This document shows, piece by piece, positions 25,169 through 35,634 of a DNA stretch of 64,000 bases. Position 1 is the stretch's first letter; the number at the start of each line of letters is the position of its first letter. The translations under genes and the position numbers were made by a program. This DNA comes from Stromatinia cepivora (lineage: Eukaryota > Ascomycota > Leotiomycetes > Helotiales > Sclerotiniaceae): positions 248,001-312,000 of the forward strand of contig RCTD01000032.1 in NCBI GenBank assembly GCA_014898415.1, in the 5' to 3' direction. The notes under the pieces are model-generated. The model had not been told where the DNA came from and searched no databases. It saw only the letters and a program-made list of their open reading frames with translations.

Positions 25169-25477
25169 TATCATAGAAAGCTCTATAATTCTTTGTATCC
25201 TACAAAGAATCAAAGTGTATACTTTCTAATTGAAATAAAGAATCTTTTAATCCTTATTAATCTATCGATTAATAAAATAATCCTAATATATTAATAAACA
25301 AAGATCTAATCTAATTAAGGTATATATCAGTTAAATAATTATTCATTTATTTTATATATACAACTCTTGATTCATATAATTAAGAGCAAATCATTCAATT
25401 CTTTTACTCTACCAATTATGTGTACCACCTATTCCCCGATCCCTGAAAGTGCTCTGTAGTCATACTATCCCGTGATA
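25169..25477 (+). repeat. 309-bp family-1 copia LTR, plus orientation, RIP-mutated
   Basis: Begins TATCATAGAAAGC, the RIP form of TGTCACGGAAAGC, and ends CCCGTGATA. It aligns to the reverse complement of 4058-4366 over its full length with transitions only. A GGGGGATA purine run precedes it and no tRNA primer site follows, so it looks like a 3' or solo LTR. The flanks (GGATA and CTTTT) do not form a target duplication, which argues against an intact solo LTR. Confidence 0.82.
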
Positions 25478-26377
25478 CTTTTTATATATCATTTATATAT
25501 AATTTAAATTATTATTTAAATCTACTAATTCTATTATTTGAAACTTTTACAATATAATCTAATCAATTCCAATTCCTATTTTCCTTTGTAGTATACTATC
25601 GGGACGCACGTATCTCGATCTACCTCTTTCACAATATAAATGATTATTTTGAATAAAAAAGTTATAATATTCTAATTAAAAATGAATAATTTTATAAAAT
25701 ATATTTAATCAATAAACGATTCTATTTATTTGTAAATATTATAAAATATTTTATAATTCTATATATACTTTTATTATCGATATCGATATTTCAATTGAAG
25801 AAAAATAAACTTGAAAAAGATTTTTTGAAAGATAATTGGAAATGGAATAATAAATTTGTTAAGAATGAATCCTGATATATTATTATTAAAATCTTTTATT
25901 TTAATATCTTTATTTATATTTTCTTTAGATTGAATTATTATAAAATATTTTGAGAATTCTTTTTAATATTGTATTTATTTTTCTCGATTATATTTGATTT
26001 GAAGATTAATAACAAAAAGTAGAACAGATAATTTAATTGGAAATTAATCTATTTGAATATAGATAGATTTATTCATCAAATCAGAATTCGGAATAGATAT
26101 ATTTGGAATAAAAACAAATAGATCGTTCTTTAGATTGATTAAATCTCAGATTTTTTGAATTTGATATTTATTTTTCAAATATAAATATTATTCTAATTAT
26201 TAAATACAAATAATAATAAAAAAATTATTTTGATCTTTTGTTATATTAAATAAAAGTACTTAAATTAATATAAATATTAAATTATAAATAAATTTTTTTT
26301 AAAAAGAATGATCCCTTGAATATTCAATAATCATTAAATAAAAGATTATATAAATTAAAAACTATTAGATTCATAAT
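25478..26377 (-). mobile_element. family-1 copia 5' internal (gag-side) relic
   Basis: At least 26377 down to about 25641 aligns collinearly with 4057 down to about 3312 of the left relic, differing by RIP transitions (this copy is much more AT-rich). It is the untranslated-leader/gag side of a minus-strand element whose 5' LTR is 26378-26898. The bases just inside that LTR read ATTATGAATCT on the minus strand, a RIP-altered iMet primer site. The relic is truncated on the left by the LTR at 25169-25477. Confidence 0.75.
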
Positions 26378-26898
26378 TATTACAAAATAATATAATTATA
26401 AAACACTTTTAAAGATCAAGGAAGAAATAATATATATAATTAATAAAATAAATTGAATTAAATGATTTACCCTTAATTATATAAATCGAAAATTATATAT
26501 ATAAAATAAATAAATGATTATTTAATCAATAAATACCTCAATTAAACTAAATCTTTATTTATTAATATATTAAGATTATCTATCGATCGAATAGATTAGT
26601 TGTCGAAATATGAATCACGTGCATGGTAAAGATGGTAAGGATCACGTGCGCACTAGTGCGAGCACTAGTGCCTCGGCATGCACCATTATATAGTTCTTCA
26701 CCCTCCATAGATTCTAGCTCTCTAGGCAAATCAAAACGTATCAAAAACCATAGAGTTCCATACGTTCGTTGATAAGCTTCACTTCCCCGTATACAGTTAT
26801 CCCGACATTAGTAAAATTTAGAAAATTCTTCATTTTAATTGAAAAGTATATCTTTAATTCTTTATAGGATACAGGGGATCGCAAGGCTTTCCGTGACA
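26378..26898 (-). repeat. family-1 copia LTR interrupted by a solo LTR
   Basis: Ends in CCGTGACA on the plus strand, so the minus strand begins TGTCACGG. Its 521 bp minus a 212-bp insertion (207-bp LTR plus 5-bp duplication) equals the family's 309 bp exactly. With the insertion removed, sequence around the junction aligns gaplessly with 4058-4366. It is heavily RIP-mutated except near its right end. Confidence 0.85.
26601..26807. repeat. solo LTR, little mutated, with TTAGT target duplication
   Basis: Begins TGTCGAAATATG and ends TTATCCCGACA, giving the 5-bp inverted ends TGTCG/CGACA. It is flanked by perfect TTAGT repeats (26596-26600, 26808-26812). It contains two CACGTG boxes, two copies of the palindrome GCACTAGTGC and a TATATAG box. 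Its composition is near normal within RIP-ravaged DNA, so it is younger than the RIP or escaped it. I could not assign it to copia or gypsy, and its orientation is unknown. Confidence 0.88.
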
Positions 26899-28050
26899 TA
26901 TATATACATGAATAGATTCTATGAATTTCAGATTTTTCGCGATTTTTTCTACTGAGCTATTTAAAATTGAATTTTCGAATTTTGAATTTATATATGATTT
27001 ATATACGAATGAAAAAAATCATTAAAATTTCGAATAACTTTTCAACAAAAATTGCTAAAAATAAGTTATAAATTTTTATTAAATCTTTGAATTATATTCT
27101 AGAAAATGAATTTAATTATCAAAGAATACTATTTATAAGTGATGATTTATTCTTGATTGAAAATTACTTATATAAAATTTTATATGAAATAAATTATAAA
27201 TGTTAATAAAAGATTATCTACAAATTATTATATATAATCTTCTGATTGAGTTTTATATAACATAATCCAAATATTTATTAAAAACTTATAATTTATTTTT
27301 ATTTATTTTTGATAAAAAGTTATTAACGTTTTCAGTTTGTATATAAATTGTATATAAATTAAAACTGAAATTTAAATCTTGAAAATTTCAATAAAAAGAT
27401 AATGTAAAATTAAGAAATTTCAAAATTGATCAATAATTATATAAAGAATCTATATTCAAAATTCTAAGGAATTATATTGATTCATTGTAAAATTATTAAT
27501 AGATTAAAATTATGATTTTTGATATAAAAGAATGATTCAAAAAGAGAGTGGTTCAAAGGTAGAATAGTTGATTTAATGATTTTTTAAAAATATTTTTCAA
27601 AATTCTATTTCTTTATAAAATAACTATTTAAATTCAATTATATTAATATTTTTTTAAAAAAAATACAAAATAAAAAGAGATTTCTAACATTTGATATTTA
27701 TAGAGTATAGTATATATATGTGTATATAAATATTCAACAAATCTACAGAAATAATAACAAATATTCAAATAGAATCTATAAAATGTCTATATATATATCT
27801 ATATATTCAAAGAATTTTATTCTTTATAAATATAATATTTTCTTTTCTCTTTCTATTCAGCTCTTGCTATCTAAATATAAATAAAGAGCTTCCGATATAA
27901 ATAGATTAGAATTCTATTACTTTTAGTAAGACTTATTTATTGAGATTTAGTAGAAATAGCTCTTTTTGTTACGGAGCTTGTATAAAGCTTTTATGGATTA
28001 TATATATATATCTTCTCATATTATGATATATATATACAGGGTAATGTAGT
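26899..28050. other. AT-rich sequence up to the isochore edge
   Basis: AT-rich without recognisable coding or LTR structure. GC content rises abruptly near 28,050, just past the end of chl1. Part of it may serve as the chl1 terminator region. Confidence 0.55.
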
Positions 28051-28163
28051 ATGCAGAACCCCTCCTCTCCTCTCCTCTGCTCTCCTCATCTCATTTTCAT
28101 TCTCATCCTATCTCCTCCCCCACTCGCACTCCCCTCTTCCATATCCATATCCCTATACCATCC

Positions 28164-31057
28164 CTACCTCGAGCTCCTCCCCCTACAAAACCCCCCCAAT
28201 CCCCCCATCAACCTCCCAAATCCACTCCCACTCCCATTTTCCCCACTCCCACCCTCCTCCTCCCTAACCTCCTCCCTAATCCACCCCGCCAACTTCCCCA
28301 TCACCCTCTCCCCTCTAAACCTCTCATCCAGCATCAAAATCCCCGCCCAATCCCCCCTATGTCTAATCGCCCTCCCCACACTCTGATTAACGGCCCTCAT
28401 ACAAACATTCTCGTAGAAATCCCTCGCTTCCTGTTTTGCTAATTGGGTGATAATCATATGATCTTTTGACATCTTTCCCCCATTTTCCTTCTTCTCTTCA
28501 AGAGAAGATAATCTCTCAACAGCACTCTCCTCAATAAATCTCAACTTCCTCTTCCACTCCGCCGTATGCACATTCGGAAAAGGTAATCCGATGATAACTA
28601 CGCATCTACCCAACGCATCACTAAAATTAATTCCCTCGCTCAATTTCCCCCCCACGACACTGAACAATAAACCTCCCTTCCCCTCCCCAATACTCTTTGC
28701 ATATTCTGCTAGAATGATTTCTACACTCTCTTCTTTGGATTCTTGGAATACTTGTTTCTTTTCCGCTAATCTCTCCAGTATTGATTTTGCACTTCCACTT
28801 GCACTTCCAGTTCCGGAATTCGGTACCGAAAATCGAGAGAGGATTGTAGATAGAAAGTTATAGGAGGGGAAAAATACCACCACGCCGTCCGGAACTATGG
28901 TACAGATATTTAGTAATACCCTACCTAATTCATCCATCATATCCGTATTCCCTCTATTGTCAAATGTCCATTTAAAAGGGACTCCCGTCGGACCCCTCGA
29001 TACCGTACTTGCGAAGAGATTGGTTTTGGGAATGACGTGGCCGCAGGATAATGTGGTGATTTTATGCGCAGGGATAGAAGGGAAGAGAATAGAGGTGTAA
29101 TCTGAAAAGGGGGACATGGTTCCTCCTGCTAGGATGATGGCGCGTGCTGAGCTTACGATGGATTCGAAATGAGAAGCGGGGTTTAGGAGTTGGAATTTGA
29201 GGGTTATGAGGTCGGGAGAGGGGGATGGGGATGAGAGGGTGGGTTTGAGGAAGAAGAGTTGGCCTTCGGCTGTTGGGTGGGTGAGGGCGAGGAGGAGTGA
29301 GGTGAGGGTGTGTAGGATGGGTGTGGTTGATTTTGGTGGTTCTTTGCTGTTGTGTGGTAATGTCGATGCTTGTTTTATGCTGCGCATGTGATCGCTGTAG
29401 GATTCCACTTTGCGGGCTAATTTACTTTCTTGGAGATATCGGATTAATTTGAACAGATCAATTTGATCGGCTCCTTTTCCGGCTAGAAGTTCTTTTTGAT
29501 CGACTACTCCGTCTACTGCCTACTCAGTTTGTTAGCACATTCCCATTCACTTATCTCGCAATACTTCCTCATATCCCATACCCCTTATAGTAGAGCCTAG
29601 AATCAAAAGAGAGTAACACATACCGTCCCCTCCGACCTCTTCATCAAATAACCCACCAAACTATCCACAACCCTTATAGCCTGCGCGACATAAATCCTAT
29701 TTTTCCCCTTCAACCTCTTCGCAAACTTCTTGAAATAATTACCCAACATCTCCTTCCCCATTTTCAACTCTCTCAATGACATTTCCGTCCCATAAATCCC
29801 CGCTATCGCATCCATCAAATTATGCGCTTCATCTATAATCACAACATGTCCTTTGAGACTAATCCCCAAGGCTTCTCTCGCACTTTTCTGTAAAAGTAAT
29901 GGATAAGGAAGCGTGACGATTTCCGCGGGCTTGATAGCAGATCGTGAGGCATAGTATGGACAAATAGAAATTTCCTTTCCCAGAGCTCCCATATCTTCAA
30001 TATCGCGGATGGTAGCCAGTGCATGATCGCGAAAAGCAGTCACGAGGGGCTTATTATCTTTATTTGGAAGATGGGGACATTTGTGTTCTTTTGGGGTAGA
30101 AGATTGTTGAAGTTCGGCACAACGTTCGTTTATTGCTGTTACCGAGTCGAGTTTATTTACTTTAGGATTGATGCAGAGGTTTTTGCGGGAACCGAGGGTA
30201 AGGTGTTTGAGATGTTCATGGAGGTTATCTTTATTTTTTTCTGTTGATTTTGATGGGGAGTCTTCTGGTGGCATGGATGATGGGAACTCTACACGTCGGA
30301 GTTCGTTAATGAATTGGGTTAGCTGTGAATGAGTTCTTGAGCAGTAGAAAATCTATTAGATGTTAGTGATTGATCCAAAATCATCAAGGCTTGTCAAAAC
30401 CTTCATCTCATCACCTAGCTCCTCTTCTTCATCCTCCACTTTCTTACTCCACATCCCTATACTCTTCTTTAACTCCAACGTCTCTTTAGAGAAAATTGTC
30501 TCATCACCAGTTTTCTTCTTCCCACTACCACCAATCTCCCCATCACTATCCCAATCCTCAAGCAAAAACTCGTCCTCATCACCACCACCACCTTCTCCCA
30601 TGAGATCCCCCTCCCCATCTCCTCCAACCTTCCTCCTCTTCCCACCCCTCATGTTCCCATTTCCACTCATCTTGCCCCTCTCATATTTCTCCCTCTCCCT
30701 AATCCTCCCCAACTTCCTCTCCGTCTCCTCCCTTCTACCAATCAACTCCTTCTTCTTCCTCTCCTTCGCTGCTTCAATCATCCACTCCGGCTCCTCCAAA
30801 TTATCAAACCCTTCATTCAAAACCCCCTCAAATTCCTTCCTTTTAAAATCCCTCAACCAAGTTAAACTCCCACAAATCAAACTCAAACTCTTGCCTGTAC
30901 CCGTTGGACTTTCTAGAATGCCTATTTTCCCCTGTTCCAAAACATCATATACGGTTTGCATGAATGTTTCTTGGATTGGATAGGGAGTATATGGGTGATG
31001 GAAATCTTTCTTGTGGATCTTTACCTCTCCATCTGGACTATTGTTTGCGGGATCCAT
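28164..31057 (-). CDS. chl1: ATP-dependent DNA helicase Chl1/DDX11
   Basis: Superfamily 2 Fe-S helicase of the XPD/FANCJ group, which unwinds DNA and supports sister-chromatid cohesion in the nucleus. Three exons, 31057-30401, 30352-29624 and 29519-28164, give 913 residues, in the usual range for the family. The introns (GTTTTG...CTAAC...TAG and GTATGT...CTAAC...TAG) keep frame. Walker A SPTGTGKS is at residues 50-57. Four cysteines around the Fe-S insert are seen in exon 2 ([23 protein letters not shown]). The DEAH box (VVIIDEAHN) follows, and motif [11 protein letters not shown] is near the C-terminus. Residues 110-200 are a charged, Gly/Glu/Lys-rich insert, as in other Chl1 proteins. The stop codon lies only about 110 bp from the RIP block. 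Confidence 0.93.
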
Positions 31058-31694
31058 CGCTTCAAGCGACGAATTTCCGCGGCTGAATCTTGAAAGGGTT
31101 CGATTAACAGGGTTGGAAGAACGATCGACAGAAGCGTAGATAATTCCTCTGATCTCGTGGCAGAGGTAAATGTTTACCCAGGTATTTTTAGAACCAAAAG
31201 AGACGCGCTTTGTTTAAATTTAAAAACGCGAAGTCACGCCTTTTGGCGTAAAGTGAAATGAAAGATGTATTTTTAGTGGTCACTATGGGATTGTTGAAAA
31301 ATGATTGATGATTTGATCAATTTATAGATATTGGAGAGGGTCAGGTTATATAGGAATAGTTAGAAGTTAAGTGTTTTGTTATTATCTTGATTGCACCTAT
31401 CTATTCATATCTCGCACTGGAAGCTGAAATACGGCCTTGCCCAGATCATGATGTTGAATTTACCAATAAACAAGCCTGGAGGAAATTCGGTATAATTTGC
31501 CGTGATAGTAAAACATACACACGGTACACAATTAACATATTCAGTCATCGAAATGTCATATGGATATTATGCCATGCCCGCTATCTAAAGTTACACTCAT
31601 GATTCTTATGCTTTCCTCTCATCTATGCATATCATTTTCCACCCTTCCGCCCCTTCTATCAGAGGTTATGTAAAACTGTACCATAGTACTCAGC
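31058..31694. other. intergenic, chl1 promoter and rpn12 3' region
   Basis: No supportable gene. A 71-codon open stretch at 31387-31602 lacks an ATG and shows no motif. Sequence near 31200 just upstream of chl1 has no obvious known control element. Confidence 0.6.
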
Positions 31695-32632
31695 TTATAC
31701 AATCGTCTCCAACTCCCTAGCATAACCAAGCGTATTCTCAATTGCTGTCATACTAACTTCCTTCTCCTCGGCCACCTCTCCAGCCTCCACACCACCCTTC
31801 AACTTTTGATTGGGGAAGTATATCCGTCCATCTTCAATCAACCATCCTCTATGTTGCGCAAATTGTATTACTGCTCCTTCTGATGGTAAGAAGAGGAGAT
31901 TCTTGGTGGATGAGATGGGTATGGATGGATATGCTGTTTCGGATGATGAGGCAATTTCAGAGCGGATTTGGTTAATCAAGATCTGTTGGCAAACCGTTAG
32001 TAAATTTGTACGCTTCGCAGTAATGGCGCATTCAACCTCGCGGTTGATAGACAATAAAAGGACACAGCGCAACAACAAAACCAACTCACCTCACTGAAAA
32101 CCCCATACTCCTCACTCGGCACCTTACCACCTTCCATCGCCCTCCAAACCAAATCATAACTACCTTCCATTAACCATCTCTCCAACTTAATTGGATACCC
32201 CAAATATTTATCCTCCTCAACCTTCTTTCCAGCATTCTCACCCCTCAGCTCCAACCCCTCCAATTCCGTATGAAAGCCCGCATAATCTCCCTGCGTCAAC
32301 AACAACAAAAGATATAATCCCGTAATCTTGTTCTTCTCCCCCGAACTCTTGGCGCTGAATTTATCGGCTGGTAACTCGTAGTATGGGGTTAATTGATGAA
32401 CATAACGTGTGAAAGCAGCTGGATCTTTTGCACGAATAGAAACCAAGGCACCCGTTTCGAAGACTTCGCGAGCAAGAGATAATATAGACGATGAGGTTGA
32501 TGCTTGGGGAGTCAAGGCATTTAATTTGAGAAGTGTGAGTTTAGCTTTGGAGAGGAGTGATGAGCTCTCTTGGTAGGATGTTGATGGGGATTTGAGTTTC
32601 TGGAGAATTGTTTGAAGATCGCGTTCTGACAT
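31695..32632 (-). CDS. rpn12: 26S proteasome regulatory subunit Rpn12
   Basis: Lid subunit of the 19S regulatory particle (PSMD8 family; CSN8/PSMD8/eIF3K PCI-type domain), needed for lid assembly. Two exons, 32632-32090 and 31982-31695, give 276 residues, close to yeast Rpn12 (274). The intron starts GTGAGT and ends with CTAAC...CAACAG; it joins VFSE to ILINQIRSEIASS in frame. The C-terminal exon holds the family pattern xxEIASxxExAYxSIPIS followed by NLLFL and a winged-helix-like tail. The N-terminal half is helical repeats. The start ATG gives MSERDLQTILQKL; no better start lies upstream. Confidence 0.92.
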
Positions 32633-33565
32633 TTTGATTGTTTAAATTTTTGGATGGTTGCGTAATTGGAGGATTTAGAGGAAAAATAGTTTGTTAAGGT
32701 GGTAGGGCGGAGATGTTGGTATGATTTGCCCAGGTGTAATATGAAGCTTTTGGAGATGACAAGGTAGCTATCGAGCCGCGTTGATGGAAGCAACCTTATG
32801 GCGCTTAGTCATATGTTTTAGCCTGAGGCTGGTCAAAGCGCCTCGCATTTGAGACCATCACCTGATTGACTTCCATTCTTGGACTTTGTACAACTTCAGC
32901 TCGTAGACGAATATATCTATAATACATCCCATTTTTTCTGTTGCATATCTTAATTCTCTGATTCCCGGAAATATACAATTTTTTGTTTTGGTTACTCAGG
33001 ACTTACAAACCAATCAAAATCGAATCACGTATCATCATCAACTCACAAATCAAAATACTCATCAAATCATAATCTACAAACTTGTTATTATTATTGTCAT
33101 TGTCATTCTTGCTTCCTATCATTCATAACCATTCTAGTATGTATGCAGTATTTGCAATGATCTTTTACCTTTTGCTATGATCATATCACCTCATAAAAGA
33201 ACTCCCCGCTTCCCAATTCAAGAAAAAAGTAAAGCAAATTTCCATATTTCCCAAATTTCCGTCGTTGCCCTATTATGCAGAATTGCAGACAAGGCAAGTA
33301 AAAGCAATGAACTTTGTAATTGACTCCAGATGCATTAGAAGGAACCAAGGTCAAGCTTTCTATGATACAATCGTAATATGTTCGGAGATATGTGTGTAAG
33401 TAGGTCGGATGTTGATTGTTGGTGTCCGAGGAAAATTTTAGGTGAAAATCGAATAACCAAAGGTACAAGAGAAGAGAAGATCGTAAATCGATGTATGTGT
33501 CAAGAAGCCTGAAAGATCCAATGGTCAAGCGACAGTGCCAATTGAACCCAAAAGTGCGGTCCAAA
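32633..33565. other. intergenic, rpn12 promoter and zinc-finger gene 3' region
   Basis: Open stretches here (32521-32793, 33181-33639) are shadows or overlap gene ends. No exact copy of the yeast proteasome box GGTGGCAAA was seen upstream of rpn12. Nothing else is recognisable. Confidence 0.55.
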
Positions 33566-35634
33566 TCATCGTCCACCAAACATTCCATCGAGGCCACTGC
33601 CGTTAGTCTTATTTGCTGGAATGCTTCGACCACCACCAACAGCGCCTAAACTTGGGCTCTTGTTACTTCCAGCAATGTTCCAAGGGCTGCTTCTTTTCTG
33701 ACTTCTCTCATCATCATCCATGCCTTCCATGTTGAAAACGAAATCACCTTGTTCTTCGTCAATGGGTGTGGTAAATCTGCCACTGCCACCAATACTGCTT
33801 GAGCTAGGTTGTCTATCAGCTGAGAAAGCCGATCGACCGGAACCAATGGGGGTAGTGATAGTGCGCGTTGCTGATGATGAAAGAAGGTTGGGGTCGGTAC
33901 TGTTGGATTCGGCTCTGGAGAGACGAGTCCGTTGAAGCTGTTGTGAAATGATAGACATGGAAGTTTGGCGAGGTGGAGATGCAACATATGACAATGCATC
34001 ACCCGATGTATTAGGACGAGCAATTGGTCTTGAGCTAGGACTTGCTCCTTCATGAAGAAGAGAGTTCCGAAGTGGAGAGCCAACATGACCAAATACTGAA
34101 GCTCGAGAAATCTCTTCTTCCTTTGCTTTCGGTTGAAAATAAGCACCCCATCTAGAAGAAGGACTTCCATTTGATGGAGAGCCAAATTTTGTCGGGGTAC
34201 CTGTTCCACTGTAGGTTGATCTTACTTCATCGTAAAATCCCCGAGATGGCTTTGATTCATCGTAGGCGGCCCGAGAATTTCTTCTAGCTTTTTCTGCTGG
34301 TGTCATAAGATCATGGAGAGATTCTGGTAGTAAGTCTTCTTCAAATGAAAAGGCCTCTGACCAGTCTTGCTCTTTATGCTCTCTTGGAAGACTTGCCGAT
34401 ATAATCTTTGGTTTGGTCGATCGATGAGAATGCATAGTGCGCTTCCCGAAATATTCTTCGGATGGTGGAGATGATGCGATTCCGTTGAATCGATCCCTAG
34501 TGTCGTCTCCAAATGCAGAGCTATGCAAGCTTCTTAAGGCGTCTGTTGGCTTTCCTCCACCAACTGATGATGGGGGCGAATCGATGCCGAACTTCGTAGG
34601 AACTGAGGATGCTACTTTCCCATGTCTTGCGATCCACGAAACACCGTTACTATCGAATGAGGCTGGCAAAGGAGCATCCAATACACTTAGCCCCTTTGCA
34701 CCAACTGGTGAAAGTCCAAGGCCAAATCGATCCATCATATCATCTCTAGGCGATCCATAATTTGATCCGGGATGCGATGCATAACTCGTATCGATCGTCG
34801 GAATATTGATATCAACACTCTGTTGTCTGCCAACCATAGGAACAAATCCATCCTCTTGTGTTGTGAAAGGCCCGTAAGGTTGACCATATGGTGAAGGGGG
34901 TGCACCTTGAGCTCGAGCGAAAGAATTGGTTAAAGCCGAACCTTGTCCATGATATGGATCTGGGTTTATTCGTCCTCCAAGATTCAGAGCCGGTGCCATC
35001 GGTGGCATGTTTGCTTTATAATTGATCCGTCTTCCATCAGGCAGAACGTGTATGTTTGCGCATTTAGGTCCAAACTTGCAATTACCCTTCGCAGACTGTT
35101 AGAACCCTAGTTTCGTTCTGCAAATGAAACCACATACCTTTGAAAAGTATTTGCAGACATTATCAGTTGTACTAGCTAGATCATGACTGAATGGACAAGC
35201 TTGACCAGCTATAGATTATTAGTTCAAGGCTCCGGTGATGGCCTTCTTCAGATTATATGACGTACCTTGACAAGTACCCTAAACAATTCACATCAGCACT
35301 CATTTTCCCTTAAATGATTGAACCTCGAATCTTACTCACTTGTCTAAAGAATTTACACGGAACATGGCCGGTATCTATAAAATCCCGCATCAGAACTTTA
35401 TCTCCAACAATTCTCCGGAAGCTTTGGATGCTCACTTTGTCTAGTAGGAGGACTTCTTGCAACTCCATCTGCTCTAGAAGAAGCACCATTGATAGGACCC
35501 GATTGACCATTTGGAATATTCAAGCTACCGGTGCTCATATGCCGAGGGTATTGGTTGTTGGAGCTGCTGCCATTTCGCATATGCGGCTGCGGCGGTTGTG
35601 GCGCCCCGCTACCCAGCATTGTATCCATCTCCAA
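33566..35634 (-). CDS. tandem CCCH zinc-finger protein with 13-nt micro-exon
   Basis: Probable RNA-binding protein, 612 residues, from five exons: 35634-35436, 35374-35340, 35278-35266, 35208-35138 and 35086-33566. Two adjacent fingers follow the same spacing: C73-x7-C81-x5-C87-x3-H91 and C101-x7-C109-x5-C115-x3-H119. The first finger is spread over exons 2, 3 and 4. Exon 3 is only 13 nt, bounded by CAG-free but good sites (TTTAG/GG and G/GTACGT). All four introns are 50-65 bp and splicing in frame recreates both fingers, which is strong support. The remaining 490 residues are Ser/Pro/Gly-rich and probably disordered. It resembles fungal Lee1-like CCCH proteins; the RNA target is unknown. Confidence 0.86.

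Larger units (their letters stand above)
1..28050. other. AT-rich, RIP-mutated transposon block
   Basis: Nearly the whole stretch is A+T with almost no long open frames. Recognisable retrotransposon protein motifs are broken by TAA/TAG/TGA where Gln, Trp or Arg codons are expected. Wherever two copies of a repeat can be aligned by eye (the LTR pairs below), the differences are essentially all C/T or G/A transitions without indels. That is the known signature of repeat-induced point mutation in Pezizomycotina. Short islands kept more normal composition (about 1-4.3 kb, 15.42-15.46 kb, 16.98-17.33 kb, 26.60-26.81 kb). No host gene could be supported here. The right limit is the composition change about 110 bp downstream of the chl1 stop codon. 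Confidence 0.93.

Noticed and set aside
25169..26898. DNA transposon with about 300-bp terminal inverted repeats
   Set aside because: The two ends are inverted copies starting TGTCACGG, which first looked like long TIRs. A third copy at 4058-4366 beside a primer binding site and copia gag-pol shows that they are LTRs of one copia family in opposite orientations.
1..28050. Centromere or mitochondrial DNA insert
   Set aside because: AT-richness is explained by identifiable RIP-mutated LTR elements with nuclear-type target duplications; no mitochondrial genes were seen.
28051..28386. Proline/leucine-rich plus-strand ORF
   Set aside because: Antisense shadow of the chl1 3' end, caused by G-rich codons on the minus strand.
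30360..30983. 207-codon plus-strand ORF rich in Ser/Pro/Leu
   Set aside because: Antisense of the charged linker in chl1 exon 1; low-complexity composition and no motif.
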